From Corynebacterium sp. p3-SID1056 (GTDB taxonomy: Bacteria > Actinomycetota > Actinomycetes > Mycobacteriales > Mycobacteriaceae), in contig NZ_JALXXL010000006.1 of assembly GCF_025152525.1 (NCBI RefSeq), positions 122,538 through 186,537 of the forward strand: a stretch of DNA of 64,000 nt, read 5' to 3'. Below, in pieces: positions 10,538-20,132 of the stretch (position 1 is the first letter of the stretch; each line of letters begins with the position of its first letter). The notes beneath the pieces are model-generated. The model saw only the letters and a program-made list of their open reading frames with translations. It was not told the DNA's origin and ran no database searches. Both the position numbers and the translations under genes were made by a program.

Positions 10538-10620
10538 TTACAAGATTGTGACCTTGCCGCGTGTCGCATCACACACCATGACCCCACACGACCCTTCTTG
10601 CACCTCAGAGGCAACTTTGA

Positions 10621-11457
10621 TCACAGGTTAAACACGCGGTCGAAGGTCGACGAGACCTCCTCCGCAAGCGCTTCTACTGACATGTCGCGCGCTTCTGCGA
10701 CCACCTTCGCGGTATGCCCAATCAGCGCCGGCTCGTTCCTCGCGCCCCGGAACGGCTCCGGCGTCATGTACGGCGCGTCCGTCTCGATGAGCAGTTGGCC
10801 GGCAGGCGCGAGTTTCGCCGCCTCGCGGAGCCCCTCGTTACGCTTGAACGTCACATTGCCCGCGAAGCTGAGCACGTAGCCACGCTCAATCGCCTCGCGC
10901 GCTACCTCCACCGGCGAGGAAAAGCAGTGCAGCATGACCTCGCGCGGTGCCGGCGCATCCGCCAAGATGCGCATGAGCTCCGCGTCGCCCTCGCGGTTGT
11001 GGATCATCAGCGTCTTGCCGCTTTCCACAGCCAAGTCAATGTGGAAGCGCAGCGCCTCCTCCTGGACCTCGATCGGGGCAGTCTTTTCTGCGTCGTGCTT
11101 CAGCCAGTACGTGTCGATGCCGGTCTCCCCCACCGCAACGCAGCGCTCATCCGCCGTCATCTCGCGCAGGCGGGTGCGCGCATGCTCATCCAGCTCGTGG
11201 GCGCGAGTCGGGTGGATCGCGCACGCGGCGAACACCCGCTCGTTCATGTGCGCGGCCGCCAGTGCTAGCTCGGCCTCCTCCAAATCGTCGCCGACGGTGC
11301 ACATCCGCTCGACCCCTGCGTCGAGCGCCCGAGCCACAATCGCATCCACTTCCGCTTGGGTACGGGCGCCGGTCGAGGCGAGGTGGGTGTGGGCGTCGAC
11401 AAGCGTGGCGATGCGCTCGGCGGGAACTGGTGTGGGGCGTGGTTTCTTTTTGCTCAT
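10621..11457 (-). CDS. tatD: TatD-family metal-dependent deoxyribonuclease
   Basis: 278 residues of the TatD/YcfH amidohydrolase fold. VDAHTHLA provides the HxH metal ligands, VGETGIDTYW the Glu ligand, MIHNREGDAELM and LHCFSSPVEVA further ligand histidines, and LIETDAPYMTPEPFRG the final Asp. The upstream extension of the frame (to 12204) is antisense to other genes and is rejected; ATG 11457 has TAGGCT seven bases upstream. In many actinobacteria tatD lies between metG and rpfB, as here in looser form. It is divergent from the DUF3806-like gene with only 12 bp between the two start codons. Confidence 0.92.
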   Translation of the reverse strand: MSKKKPRPTPVPAERIATLVDAHTHLASTGARTQAEVDAIVARALDAGVERMCTVGDDLEEAELALAAAHMNERVFAACAIHPTRAHELDEHARTRLREMTADERCVAVGETGIDTYWLKHDAEKTAPIEVQEEALRFHIDLAVESGKTLMIHNREGDAELMRILADAPAPREVMLHCFSSPVEVAREAIERGYVLSFAGNVTFKRNEGLREAAKLAPAGQLLIETDAPYMTPEPFRGARNEPALIGHTAKVVAEARDMSVEALAEEVSSTFDRVFNL

Positions 11458-11472
11458 ACAGTAGAGCCTATG
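11455..11472. promoter_or_regulatory. Overlapping divergent leaderless promoters (tatD / 11470 gene)
   Basis: On the plus strand TACAGT (11457-11462) lies seven bases before ATG 11470. On the minus strand TAGGCT (complement of 11465-11470) lies seven bases before ATG 11457. Each -10-like element therefore reaches into the start codon of the opposite gene, and both transcripts would begin at or next to the start codon. Confidence 0.55.
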
Positions 11473-11865
11473 GCATTTACAGATTTGGACCCGCAGACCC
11501 AAGCCCAGCTCGACCGCGACTTGGCCGAGGCTGCGGGCCGCGGTATCAATGGCGACGTCGACGCCGTGGTAAAGAGCTTCGAGGACACGCTCGCCTACTA
11601 CCTCACCCTGCCCGCCGACGTGCGCCGCAGCTACCCGCGCGGCGAGACCGCCCGCATCTTCGGCACCGCGCTCGGGGCAGCACTCGTGCGCGAGCATGGC
11701 TTCGCGTGGCAATTGCTTATCGACGACTACGGCACCGACCTCGTCGTCGCCCGCGACGTGGAAAGCTCCGAGCCCAAATACGCTGCCCCGCTCGTCATCG
11801 TGGATGCCCGCTTCGAGGACGAAGAAGCCGGCAAGCTCACCACCTTCGTGCAGCAATTTTTGTGA
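11470..11865 (+). CDS. Small cytosolic protein, DUF3806-like
   Basis: 131 residues with no signal peptide or membrane segment. It is acidic and helical at the N-terminus (MAFTDLDPQTQAQLDRDLAEAA), followed by an alpha/beta part (LGAALVREHGFAWQLLIDDYGTDLVVARDVE, APLVIVDARFEDEE). This pattern fits the DUF3806 group, whose function is unknown. The frame is open well upstream, but that part is antisense to tatD. It is followed after 21 bp by another small gene on the same strand, and the two may form one unit although the second has its own promoter-like hexamer. Confidence 0.65.
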   Translation: MAFTDLDPQTQAQLDRDLAEAAGRGINGDVDAVVKSFEDTLAYYLTLPADVRRSYPRGETARIFGTALGAALVREHGFAWQLLIDDYGTDLVVARDVESSEPKYAAPLVIVDARFEDEEAGKLTTFVQQFL

Positions 11866-11886
11866 GCACTTTGCTAGGTTCAAGCC

Positions 11887-12327
11887 ATGCATTCCTTTGA
11901 TCGCGCAACCGTCCCTGCGCATACCGCCATTGTCGTGCGCGACACCGTCAGCCCCACCGAAATGGCCGCGCTGACCCGCGAGGCGCTGCCCAACCTGCGC
12001 GAATTCCTCATCTCCACCGGCGCGGAGCCCGGACCCGCGCGCGCCTACATCCTCTCCGAGCCCGCCGGCACCTTCGACGTCGGCGTCGGCTTCGTGGTGG
12101 ACGATCTGGATTTGCCCCTCGTCGAACCCTTCGCCGGCGACACCGGCGACGAGCGCGTCGAGCTGGTGCACTTTGCGCAGACATCTTCTCTTGTCCACCG
12201 CCACACGGGCCCGCGCACTGAGCTGTCGCGGGTGTGGCGTGCGTGCGCCGCAGAGGTCGAGGCAGTCGGCGGCTTCGAGGAATTCGTGTCCGACACCGCG
12301 ACGGACCTCTACCTACACACGCGCTAA
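11887..12327 (+). CDS. GyrI-like / effector-binding-domain protein
   Basis: 146 residues. The order of segments, PARAYILSEPAGTFDVGVGFVV then ERVELVHFAQTSSLVHRHTGPRTELSRVWRACAAEVEA, follows the GyrI-like (SHS2, AraC effector-binding) fold: a substrate-facing strand, a valley, and a TxHxGP-like turn leading into a helix. No DNA-binding domain is attached, so it may sequester or sense a small molecule. ATG 11887 has TAGGTT six bases upstream. It is convergent with the esterase gene, with a 4-bp overlap. Confidence 0.6.
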   Translation: MHSFDRATVPAHTAIVVRDTVSPTEMAALTREALPNLREFLISTGAEPGPARAYILSEPAGTFDVGVGFVVDDLDLPLVEPFAGDTGDERVELVHFAQTSSLVHRHTGPRTELSRVWRACAAEVEAVGGFEEFVSDTATDLYLHTR

Positions 12328-13121
12328 AGCAAGAACTTTTCGACGAGCCCCGCCCCCGTCACCTCACGGGTCCCCGGGCCAAGGCGCGGGTCGAGGTCCT
12401 TGGCGCACGGCACCATGTGGCCGAAGCCCTCGATGGTGACCAGGCGGACTGGGGCATCCCCGTTCCAGGTGTCGGTAAACACATGCTCGCCTAGCTGCGT
12501 CCGGCCCTCGAAGGTTGCTCCGTTTCGCCGTGCAAAATACTCGGCGGAGTCCTGGGCCGAACGAGTCAAGCCGCGATTATTGCCGCCGATGCCGGCCATG
12601 CCGCCCTCGTATGGGACAAGCGGATCTGCGGTGCCCTGCACGCACAGGATTGGGGTCGGGTGCCACGGTTGCTCCGGGTTCTGTGGAGGCAGCGTGTTGT
12701 CCTCGGTGGGCATGGACGCCCCAAAGAGCGCAGCTGCGCTGAGGGCGGAGGGGGCCTCGAGAAGCATGCGGATGAGCATCTGGCCTCCGTTGGAGAAGCC
12801 GCAGCCGATCACGCGCTCGTGCGGGTAGCGCGCGAGCAATTCGGTGAGGAAGCCGACGTCATCGATACCGAGCGTACGCGCCGATTCCTGGAAGCCGCGG
12901 CGGGCGTCGTTGAAGTGCCGCCCCACACCGTCCGGGTAGATGACGGTATGCCCCAGCGACTCGAAGGTGCGGTCCGTGAAGTTGCGCGCGACGTTGCCGG
13001 ACTGGCGCGAGCCGTGCAAAAACAGGATCAGGGTGCCGGTGTCTTCGCCGGGCACCTCAATCCACGTGCGCGTGCGCCCGCCAAATTCCAGCGAGTGCTT
13101 ACGCGTTGGCTGCGCTGGCAT
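12324..13121 (-). CDS. Alpha/beta hydrolase, polyhydroxybutyrate-depolymerase/LpqC-like esterase
   Basis: 265 residues. LILFLHGSRQSG gives the oxyanion HG turn, CGFSNGGQMLIRML is the nucleophile elbow (GxSxG with Ser), CVQGTADPLVPYEGG carries the Asp, and EGFGHMVPC the His. The arrangement matches the esterase/PHB-depolymerase-like family. There is no signal peptide, so it appears cytoplasmic. It starts four bases after the metG stop codon, so it is probably expressed with metG. Confidence 0.78.
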   Translation of the reverse strand: MPAQPTRKHSLEFGGRTRTWIEVPGEDTGTLILFLHGSRQSGNVARNFTDRTFESLGHTVIYPDGVGRHFNDARRGFQESARTLGIDDVGFLTELLARYPHERVIGCGFSNGGQMLIRMLLEAPSALSAAALFGASMPTEDNTLPPQNPEQPWHPTPILCVQGTADPLVPYEGGMAGIGGNNRGLTRSAQDSAEYFARRNGATFEGRTQLGEHVFTDTWNGDAPVRLVTIEGFGHMVPCAKDLDPRLGPGTREVTGAGLVEKFLL

Positions 13122-13124
13122 CGA

Positions 13125-14960
13125 CTACTGGACGGGAGCCCACTCGGGGCCGGTTTCGCCCAGCTTCGGGTCGAGCTTGGCCACCAACGGCTTCGGCTTG
13201 GCAAGCTCGGTGCCCGCCTCAACCTCCACGCGACGCCACACTGCCTGCTGGCTGGTGTAGTCGCCGGTAATCGTCAGGTACTTCTGCCCCTGCTCCGGCA
13301 GGCCTACACCGACGAGCTCGTAGTCCGCGTCGTCCGTGACCTCCTCGATACGCGGGCTGGCGGCCCACACGCCGGTGCGGCCGAGGGTCTCGTGGACCTG
13401 CTGCGCGATGTGTGGCAAGAACGGGGTGAGCATGGCGTTACAGTCCGAGACCACCTGCAGCGCGGTCCACAGCACGGTAGCCAGGCGCTCGCGCTGGGAA
13501 TCTTCCTTGGCAAGCTTCCACGGCTCCTGCTCGGCAATGTACGCATTCGCCTCGCCGACGACGTGCATGATCTTGGTGATTGCCGCCTTGAAGTGTGCCT
13601 TGGAAAGGTCCTCGCCCGCGGTAGCGAAAGTCTGCTGGGCCAAATCCAAGATCCGACGATCCGAATCGGTGAGATCGCCCGGGGTCGGCACCGAGCCGAA
13701 GTTCTTGTGCGCCATCGACACGGTGCGGTTGACAAGGTTGCCCCAGCCGTTCGCCAGCTCGTTGTTCACGCGGCGGACGAACTCGTCCCAGGTGAAGTCG
13801 GTGTCGTTGTTTTCGGGGCCCGCCACCGCGATGAAGTACCGCAACGGATCGGGACCGAACTCCTTGAGGAAGTCCTTGACGTAGATGACGACGCCCTTGG
13901 AGGATGAGAACTTCGAACCCGACATGGTGAGGAACTCGGAGGACACGACCTCGGTGGGCAGGTTGAGCTCGCCGAGCTGGTGAACCTTACCGCCCTTTGC
14001 GCCCTTGCCCGCGTAGCCGAGCAGCTCGGCCGGCCAGATCTGGGAGTGGAAGGTGATGTTGTCCTTGCCCATGAAGTAGTAGCCCTCGGTGGCAGGATCC
14101 TGCCAGAAGGTCTTCCACGCTTCCGGGTCACCGGTGTGCGCGGCCCACTCGATCGAGGCAGAGAGGTAACCGACCACTGCGTCAAACCACACGTAGAGCT
14201 TCTTCGACGGGTTATCCTGCCAATCTTCCACCGGAATCGGAATACCCCAGTCGATGTCGCGCGTCATCGCGCGCGGGCGCATGTCCTCCAGCAGGTTCAA
14301 GGAGAACTTCAGCACGTTGGGCCGCCACTCCTTGCGGGTATCCAGCCACTGCGCGAGCGCGTCGTGCATAGCAGGCAGGTCCAGCATGAAGTGCTCGGTT
14401 TCGACGAATTCCGGCGTCTCGCCGTTAATCTTCGACACCGGGTTGATGAGGTCCGCGGGGTCGAGCTGGTTGCCGCAGTCGTCGCACTGATCGCCGCGCG
14501 CACCATCGGCACCGCAAATCGGGCAGGTGCCTTCGATGTAGCGGTCCGGCAGCGTGCGGCCCGTCGACGGGGAGATCGCGCCCTTCGTGGTTTCCTTGAG
14601 CATGTAGCCGTTGGCGTACAGCCCCTTGAACAGCTCCTGCACCACCGCGTAGTGGTTGCGCGTGGTAGTGCGGGTAAAAAGGTCGTAGGAAAGGCCGAGG
14701 CCGGCCAGATCCTCCACGATCTGCGCGTTGTAGCGGTCCGCGAGCTCCTTGACGCTCACGCCCTCCTTGTCTGCCTGCACCAGAAGCGGCGTGCCGTGCT
14801 CGTCGGTGCCCGAGACCATCAGCACATTCTTGCCGCACATTCGCTGGTAACGAGCGAACACGTCGGAGGGCACTCCGAAGCCAGCAACGTGACCAATGTG
14901 GCGCGGGCCGTTCGCGTACGGCCAGGCGACGCAGACAAGAACGTTCTCAGATGCAGTCAT
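13125..14960 (-). CDS. metG: Methionyl-tRNA synthetase
   Basis: 611 residues. RHIGHV near residue 20 is the class I HIGH motif. [18 protein letters not shown] is a four-cysteine zinc knuckle in the connective peptide. [13 protein letters not shown] is the KMSKS-equivalent loop. The anticodon-binding helical domain follows (about 400-560). There is no C-terminal tRNA-binding appendix; the length is normal for actinobacteria. ATG 14960 has TATGCT eight bases upstream. The esterase gene follows in the same direction. Confidence 0.95.
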   Translation of the reverse strand: MTASENVLVCVAWPYANGPRHIGHVAGFGVPSDVFARYQRMCGKNVLMVSGTDEHGTPLLVQADKEGVSVKELADRYNAQIVEDLAGLGLSYDLFTRTTTRNHYAVVQELFKGLYANGYMLKETTKGAISPSTGRTLPDRYIEGTCPICGADGARGDQCDDCGNQLDPADLINPVSKINGETPEFVETEHFMLDLPAMHDALAQWLDTRKEWRPNVLKFSLNLLEDMRPRAMTRDIDWGIPIPVEDWQDNPSKKLYVWFDAVVGYLSASIEWAAHTGDPEAWKTFWQDPATEGYYFMGKDNITFHSQIWPAELLGYAGKGAKGGKVHQLGELNLPTEVVSSEFLTMSGSKFSSSKGVVIYVKDFLKEFGPDPLRYFIAVAGPENNDTDFTWDEFVRRVNNELANGWGNLVNRTVSMAHKNFGSVPTPGDLTDSDRRILDLAQQTFATAGEDLSKAHFKAAITKIMHVVGEANAYIAEQEPWKLAKEDSQRERLATVLWTALQVVSDCNAMLTPFLPHIAQQVHETLGRTGVWAASPRIEEVTDDADYELVGVGLPEQGQKYLTITGDYTSQQAVWRRVEVEAGTELAKPKPLVAKLDPKLGETGPEWAPVQ

Positions 14961-15012
14961 GGTAATTAAGCATAATCAACCTGCAATCAGCGTCGAATCC
15001 GGGCATAGAAAA

Positions 15013-15045
15013 TCCCCAGCCCCTCACTGTGTGGGGCGCTGGGGA
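15013..15045 (-). terminator. Rho-independent terminator after betP
   Basis: TCCCCAGC (15013-15020) pairs with GCTGGGGA (15038-15045), with a further CCC/GGG inside. On the minus strand the stem is followed by TTTTC. It lies 20 bp beyond the betP stop and 53 bp before the metG start. Confidence 0.7.
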
Positions 15046-15064
15046 AATGCCAAGCGTGGCGCGA

Positions 15065-16885
15065 TTAGTTTCGCTTGCCACCCAAAGCGCGCTTGACTTG
15101 CTCCTTCTTCTGCTCCAGCTCGAGCTGGTCGCGGTGCATGCGACGCTCGATAGCGAGCTGGCGCGCGAAGCGTTCTTGCTCCTTGCGATCGAGGTAGATC
15201 GTGTCGTTCGACAGATCCTTCACAATCGCAAACATGAGCAGGATGAGAATGAGCAGGAACGGCGTCGCTGCGACAATGGTCACCGATTGCAGCGAGTTCA
15301 GTGCATCCGAGCCGCCCGAGATGAGCAGGGTCAGGCCCACACCAGCGGTGGCCACGCCCCACATCGCAGCGATCCACGGCTTCGCGTCCGACTTACCGTT
15401 CTGGGACATAGACGCCATCACCGTGGACGCGGAGTCCGCCGAGGTGATGAAGAAGGTGGCCAGCAGGATCAGTGCAAACACGCCCATGACTACGCCGCCC
15501 GGCAGGGAGTGCAGCAGGTTAAACAGCTGCTCCTCCGAGGTGCCCTCGCCGTAGATGGAATTGCCTTCCTGCTCCATCTTGATCGCGGTGCCGCCGAAGA
15601 TGGCGAACCACACGGTGGACAGGCCGGCCGGAACGAGCATGACACCAAGGCAGAACTCGCGGATGGTGCGGCCGCGGGAAATACGCGCCAGGAAGGTACC
15701 CACGAACGGGGACCAGGAGATCCACCATGCCCAGTAGAAGATGGTCCAACCGGAAAGGAACTCACCGGCTTCGCCATTAGCGCTTTCTGCGGTGCGGGCA
15801 GCCATTTCGAAGAAGTTCTGCAGGTAGGTCCCGACTGCAGTGGGCAGCATGTTGAGCTGAGCGACGGTCGGGCCGAAGACGAACACGAAGATGGCCAGCA
15901 CGGCAGCCACAACCATGTTGGTATTGGACAGCCACTGGATGCCCTTGGACACGCCCGACATCGCGGAGAGCAAGAAGGCGAGCAGCAGTACCGCGACGAT
16001 GCCGATGATCAGCGTGTCGGAAGGATTGTCCACAAAGCCCGAAGCCTCCAGGCCGGCGCTAATCTGCAGCGCGCCCAGCCCCAGGGAGCAGGCGGTGCCG
16101 AAGATGGTGGCAAAGATGGCGAAGCCGTCAATAATCTTGCCAGGCACGCCGTCAGCAGCCTTCTCACCGATCAACGGGATAAAGGCGCTCGACAGCAGTT
16201 GCTTACGGCCGAGGCGGAAGGTGGAGTACGCGATAGCCAGGCCAATAATGGCGTAGACCGCCCACGGGTGCAGCGTCCAGTGGAACATGGTCTGCGCCAT
16301 GCCCGTGCCCACTTCGCGTGGCTCGTGACCGGGAACGCCGTCGAGGTACATCGACAGCGGCTCGGAGGCGCCATAGAACATCAGGCCGATGCCCATACCT
16401 GCGGCGAACATCATGGCAATCCAGGAGCTGGTCTTAAACTCCGGACGCTCATCGCTGGTTCCCAAACGGATCGTGCCGAATTTCGAGCAAGCGATCACAA
16501 TGACGAAGAGGACAAACACCGTCCCACCGAGTACGAAGGCCCAACCCAGGTTGTCGATGACCCAGCCGAAAGCGACGTCGGCAAAGTTGGAGAAATGCTC
16601 TGGGGCAAGCAAGCCCCAGGAGACCATGGCGACCACCAGCACGGCGATCGGGACGATGATCCCCCAGTCGATCGGGGCCTCTGCAGCGTCTGCCTTGCGC
16701 TCGACCTGCTCCTCCGGGTCGAGGTAATTGCCGCGTTCGCCAGCGCTGTCTGCGTCCAGCAACGAGGCGAGCTCGCCGACCGCCGAAGGCGTGGGGTTCG
16801 TTGAATCGTTTTCAATCTGCGGATCTTCGCTCCGCGGCTCTGCGTCCGGATCGTGCGGATCCAGACCAGTCTCACGCTGAGACAT
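15065..16885 (-). CDS. betP: Glycine betaine transporter BetP (BCCT family)
   Basis: 606 residues. An acidic N-terminal tail (about 60 residues) precedes twelve membrane segments. [12 protein letters not shown] is the glycine-rich sodium/substrate stretch of Bet[15 protein letters not shown] and [12 protein letters not shown] segments give the aromatic box, and [11 protein letters not shown] is the conserved BCCT loop. The long charged C-terminal tail ([28 protein letters not shown] and onward) corresponds to the osmosensory domain. It imports betaine with sodium under hyperosmotic stress. An AAGGAG Shine-Dalgarno precedes ATG. Adjacent rsmI and pmt match the C. glutamicum betP locus. Confidence 0.93.
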   Translation of the reverse strand: MSQRETGLDPHDPDAEPRSEDPQIENDSTNPTPSAVGELASLLDADSAGERGNYLDPEEQVERKADAAEAPIDWGIIVPIAVLVVAMVSWGLLAPEHFSNFADVAFGWVIDNLGWAFVLGGTVFVLFVIVIACSKFGTIRLGTSDERPEFKTSSWIAMMFAAGMGIGLMFYGASEPLSMYLDGVPGHEPREVGTGMAQTMFHWTLHPWAVYAIIGLAIAYSTFRLGRKQLLSSAFIPLIGEKAADGVPGKIIDGFAIFATIFGTACSLGLGALQISAGLEASGFVDNPSDTLIIGIVAVLLLAFLLSAMSGVSKGIQWLSNTNMVVAAVLAIFVFVFGPTVAQLNMLPTAVGTYLQNFFEMAARTAESANGEAGEFLSGWTIFYWAWWISWSPFVGTFLARISRGRTIREFCLGVMLVPAGLSTVWFAIFGGTAIKMEQEGNSIYGEGTSEEQLFNLLHSLPGGVVMGVFALILLATFFITSADSASTVMASMSQNGKSDAKPWIAAMWGVATAGVGLTLLISGGSDALNSLQSVTIVAATPFLLILILLMFAIVKDLSNDTIYLDRKEQERFARQLAIERRMHRDQLELEQKKEQVKRALGGKRN

Positions 16886-16953
16886 CGATCACTCCTTGAA
16901 ATTTATTGACTAACTCGTATGACTTTTGCAGGTTAACGTAAATAAAGTCTCAG

Positions 16954-16979
16954 CACGAACTGAAGGCACGAACTGAAGG
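16954..16979. repeat. Tandem 13-bp duplication
   Basis: CACGAACTGAAGG occurs twice without spacer (16954-16966, 16967-16979), between the betP start and the rsmI stop. It is either a small slippage duplication or a doubled binding site about 70-95 bp upstream of betP. Confidence 0.7.
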
Positions 16980-16989
16980 ACAGCCCTTC

Positions 16990-17853
16990 CTATTTCCTTG
17001 CCGCGAGCACCTCGTCATACAACTCGCCGGTTTTCACCCCGTGCGCCTTGGCGACGGCCTTGCACGCGTCCTTCATCCGCTCGCCGCGCTCCACACGGGC
17101 GAGCACCTCCCCAACCAGGTCTGCAGGTTCTTCTACCGACGCGGCCCCGCCCTCGATGACGACGGTGACCTCACCGCGCACGCCCTCTTCTGCCCACTGC
17201 GCGAGCTCCGCGAGCGTGCCACGCTTAACCTGCTCGTAGGTTTTCGTCAGCTCGCGGCACACGGCGGCGCGGCGATCCGCGCCGAGAATCCTTGCGGCGC
17301 GCGCCAAGGTGTCGGCGGTGCGATGCGGGGATTCGAAGAAACAGATGGCCCGCTCTTGCCCAACCAACGACTGCAACCAGGTATCTTTCGGGCCCGGCTT
17401 GCGGGGCGCAAAGCCGTCGAAAAGAAAATGCCCCACGTTGAGGCCGGACAGGGCGAGTGCCGTCGTCACGGCGCTTGGGCCGGGCAGGCAGGTCACTGGG
17501 ATGTCCGCGTCGTGCGCGGCGGCGACAAGGTCGAGACCGGGATCCGAGACAATCGGCATGCCGGCGTCCGTGACCACCAGCACCACCCCACTACGTGCCG
17601 CGTGCAGCAACATGTCGGCGCGTGTGGCCTCGTTGTGGTCGAAGTTGGAGACAAACTTGCCGCGTGGAGTCACGCCTAAAGCTGCGGCCAGCGCCCGGGT
17701 GCGGCGCGTGTCTTCCGCGGCAATCACCTCAGCGCGCTCCAACATGTCGCGCAGCCGCTGGCTGGCATCACCGATGTTGCCCAGCGGGGTCGCGGCGAGC
17801 ACCACCCCACGTGTGGGCAGCGCGTCCTGGGGCAAATCTGTGGAGGCAACCAT
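16990..17853 (-). CDS. rsmI: 16S rRNA (cytidine1402-2'-O)-methyltransferase
   Basis: A 287-residue tetrapyrrole-methylase-fold enzyme. GVVLAATPLGNIGDASQRL, AEDTRRTRALAAALG, VTDAGMPIVSDPG and CLPGPSAVTTALALSGL are the hallmarks of RsmI, which methylates the ribose of C1402. The frame is open upstream of ATG 17853, but that region is antisense to pmt; TATGCT lies eight bases before 17853. It is divergent from pmt, as in C. glutamicum. Confidence 0.93.
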   Translation of the reverse strand: MVASTDLPQDALPTRGVVLAATPLGNIGDASQRLRDMLERAEVIAAEDTRRTRALAAALGVTPRGKFVSNFDHNEATRADMLLHAARSGVVLVVTDAGMPIVSDPGLDLVAAAHDADIPVTCLPGPSAVTTALALSGLNVGHFLFDGFAPRKPGPKDTWLQSLVGQERAICFFESPHRTADTLARAARILGADRRAAVCRELTKTYEQVKRGTLAELAQWAEEGVRGEVTVVIEGGAASVEEPADLVGEVLARVERGERMKDACKAVAKAHGVKTGELYDEVLAARK

Positions 17854-17893
17854 AAACCTCAAGCATACGCACGACCCAGTAAGATCCTTGTCC

Positions 17894-19486
17894 GTGAGTA
17901 CCCAAGTGTCCCCTGTTACCCCAAAAGCGTTGAGAACGAAACGCCCCGAACCGGTTGCGCCCATCACGGTGCCCTGGTCCCGGCACGACACAATCGCCGC
18001 AAGCGTGATCGGGGTCCTGGCGCTCTTCACGCGCTTTTTGGGGCTGACGCAACCCACCTCGGAGGGCACCCCTGTCTTCGATGAGAAGCACTACGTGCCG
18101 CAGGCCTGGGACATGGTGCGCGACTACATCAACCCGGTGCTCGGCGGCATCGAGTCCAACCCGGGCTACGGCCTGGTGGTGCACCCGCCGCTGGGCAAGC
18201 AGCTGCTTGCGTGGGGCGAGCAGCTCTTTGGCTACACGCCGCTCGGGTGGCGTCTGTGTACTGCGCTTTTCGGCGCGGCGACGATCGTGTTTGTCTTTCT
18301 TATCGCGCGCAGGCTGAGCCAGTCCACCAGCGTCGGCATCTTCGCAGGCACCATCGCGCTTTTCGACGGTGTGCTGCTCGTCGCCGCCAAATTCGGCATG
18401 CTCGACATCTTTCAGGTCTTCTTTGTCGTCGCCGCTGCCTGGACCCTCACCGGCGATATGCAGCAGGTGCACCGGCGCTGGCACGACGCCTACCTCACTG
18501 GCAAGCTCGACGAGTCCGGCCCGCTGGGCCCGCGCCTGGGCTTTCGCTGGTGGCGCTTCGCCACCGGCGTGCTGCTCGGCCTCGCGCTTGGGGTGAAGTG
18601 GTCGGGTCTGTACTACATCGCTTTCTACGGCCTGCTCTCCGCGTTTTGGGATGTGTGGCTGCGCAAGCGCTATGGCGTCGAAAAGCCGATTGCTGGTGCG
18701 CTGCTTCGCGACGTGCCGTCCGCGCTCGCCTCCATCGTGGTAGTCCCCGCTGTGTTGTACCTCTGGTCTTGGCGCGCGTGGTTCGCCTCGGAGACTTCCG
18801 TGTACCGCCACGCTGTCGCCGACGGCACGGTGGAAGGCTCTGACTGGCCGTGGCTGACACACTTGCCTTCGCCGGCGGCGGAATGGTTCTACTACCACTT
18901 CTCGGTGCTCGAGTTCCACAGCTCGCTGACCTCCTCGTCCGGGCATTCCCACCCGTGGGATTCCAAGCCCTGGGCCTGGCTCGTGGCCTCGCGCCCGATC
19001 CTCTACTACTCCAACACCGACTTAAGCTGTGGCAACGGCAACACGTGCCGGGAGATGATTTACCTCTTCGGCACGCCTGCGATTTGGTGGCTGACCATCC
19101 CGATCCTGTTGTGGGCAGCGTGGGTGTGGCTCACCCGCCGCGACTACCGAGTCATCGTGCCGCTGGTGGCGTTCATGGCCGGGTTCTTGCCGTGGCTTGC
19201 GGCATTTGACCGCCAGATGTACTTCTTCTACGCCACCGCGCTGGTCCCCTTCACCGCAGTGTTGCTCGGCCTAGCGCTGGGCAATCTTGCGCAAAAGGGC
19301 GCGCCGAGCGGCAGTGCTTTCGTGCGCCGCGTCGCGGGAGCAGACTTGCGCTCGGGGCAGCTGGCGGTGCTCGCCTACCTGGCGCTCGTGGTGGCGAACT
19401 TTGTGTACTTCTCGCCGCTGTTCTACGGCTACATGATCCCGGAAAACTACTTCCAGTCGCTCATGTGGCTGCCCAGCTGGAAGTAG
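17894..19486 (+). CDS. pmt: Polyprenol-phosphate-mannose:protein mannosyltransferase
   Basis: A 530-residue GT39 (PMT) membrane glycosyltransferase. The first extracytoplasmic loop has FDEKHYVPQAWDM with the catalytic Asp-Glu pair, followed by NPGYGLVVHPPLGKQLLAWGE, and about ten membrane segments. It transfers mannose to Ser/Thr of secreted proteins during Sec export. The start is GTG 17894, with TAAGAT eight bases upstream; the longer frame to 17309 overlaps rsmI antisense and is rejected. The Thr/Ser/Pro-rich extracellular proteins at 39899-41102 would be plausible substrates (inference). Confidence 0.92.
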   Translation: MSTQVSPVTPKALRTKRPEPVAPITVPWSRHDTIAASVIGVLALFTRFLGLTQPTSEGTPVFDEKHYVPQAWDMVRDYINPVLGGIESNPGYGLVVHPPLGKQLLAWGEQLFGYTPLGWRLCTALFGAATIVFVFLIARRLSQSTSVGIFAGTIALFDGVLLVAAKFGMLDIFQVFFVVAAAWTLTGDMQQVHRRWHDAYLTGKLDESGPLGPRLGFRWWRFATGVLLGLALGVKWSGLYYIAFYGLLSAFWDVWLRKRYGVEKPIAGALLRDVPSALASIVVVPAVLYLWSWRAWFASETSVYRHAVADGTVEGSDWPWLTHLPSPAAEWFYYHFSVLEFHSSLTSSSGHSHPWDSKPWAWLVASRPILYYSNTDLSCGNGNTCREMIYLFGTPAIWWLTIPILLWAAWVWLTRRDYRVIVPLVAFMAGFLPWLAAFDRQMYFFYATALVPFTAVLLGLALGNLAQKGAPSGSAFVRRVAGADLRSGQLAVLAYLALVVANFVYFSPLFYGYMIPENYFQSLMWLPSWK

Positions 19487-19490
19487 CGCG

Positions 19491-20132
19491 CTAGCTCGGG
19501 TTGGCGTCGAGCAGGTGCCAGGCTCGGCGAATCTCGATACCGCGGTCCGCCACCCAGGTCCACACAAGCCCAATCAGCGTAAACAGGGGGATCAGCACGA
19601 TGCTGGGCACGAACTCGCCAATCGAGAGCACCCAGTCACGCACCGCAAAACCGGCGGTAAACGTGAACATCGTGCCCACGATGAGCAGCACACCTGGGAT
19701 CTGCCGTGGGCGCCAGGCGCTCACCGCCAACGCTAGGGCGACGCCGAAGCGCACCGCGGCCGTCGACGTCATCAGCCCGTCAGCCGCTCCGCTGCCCAGC
19801 AGGGGCTGCACTGCCCACACGGCCCACACCACAGCGGCAAGCACCAGCGCAATGCGCCCAATTGCCAGGGTGACCAAACGGCGCTGCGCAAGCTTTCGCC
19901 ACTTCTCATCCACCCCAGCCAGGATCACCTCGGAGAGATCCCCCGGCGGTGCCATCCCGCCGTCGACCTCGGCGAAGCTGACCTGCTTCGACAGCGCGAG
20001 CGAGCGCTCCCAGAATGCGGCGCACTCCTCGCAGGAGGCCAGGTGGGCGTCGATAAGCGAGTCCTCGAGGCCCGGTGCCTCGCCGTCAATGCGCGCGGAG
20101 AGTGCGGCCTGGACCTGTTCGTGGCTAATCAC
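19491..20132 (-). CDS. Membrane protein with N-terminal zf-HC2 (anti-sigma-like) zinc finger
   Basis: 213 residues. The cytoplasmic N-terminus has IDAHLASCEECAAFWERSLAL, the HxxxCxxC zinc-binding motif of ZAS anti-sigma factors. Four or five hydrophobic segments follow (about 90-110, 120-140, 145-165 and 170-195). No sigma factor gene is adjacent, unlike most ZAS proteins. It overlaps the upstream doxX gene by 8 bp and so is likely co-expressed with it. Confidence 0.75.
   Translation of the reverse strand: MISHEQVQAALSARIDGEAPGLEDSLIDAHLASCEECAAFWERSLALSKQVSFAEVDGGMAPPGDLSEVILAGVDEKWRKLAQRRLVTLAIGRIALVLAAVVWAVWAVQPLLGSGAADGLMTSTAAVRFGVALALAVSAWRPRQIPGVLLIVGTMFTFTAGFAVRDWVLSIGEFVPSIVLIPLFTLIGLVWTWVADRGIEIRRAWHLLDANPS

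Noticed and set aside
11458..12204. N-terminal extension of TatD by about 249 codons
   Set aside because: It is antisense to the genes at 11470 and 11887, and the TatD fold starts right after ATG 11457.
12660..13907. 415-codon plus-strand open frame over the esterase and metG
   Set aside because: Antisense to two well-supported genes, with no recognisable motif.
15029..16804. 591-codon plus-strand open frame over betP
   Set aside because: It lies entirely antisense to a clear BCCT transporter; its product is a His/Asp/Gly-rich artefact with no hydrophobic or domain pattern.
17309..17893. N-terminal extension of Pmt by 195 codons
   Set aside because: It overlaps rsmI antisense; the Pmt sequence begins just after GTG 17894.
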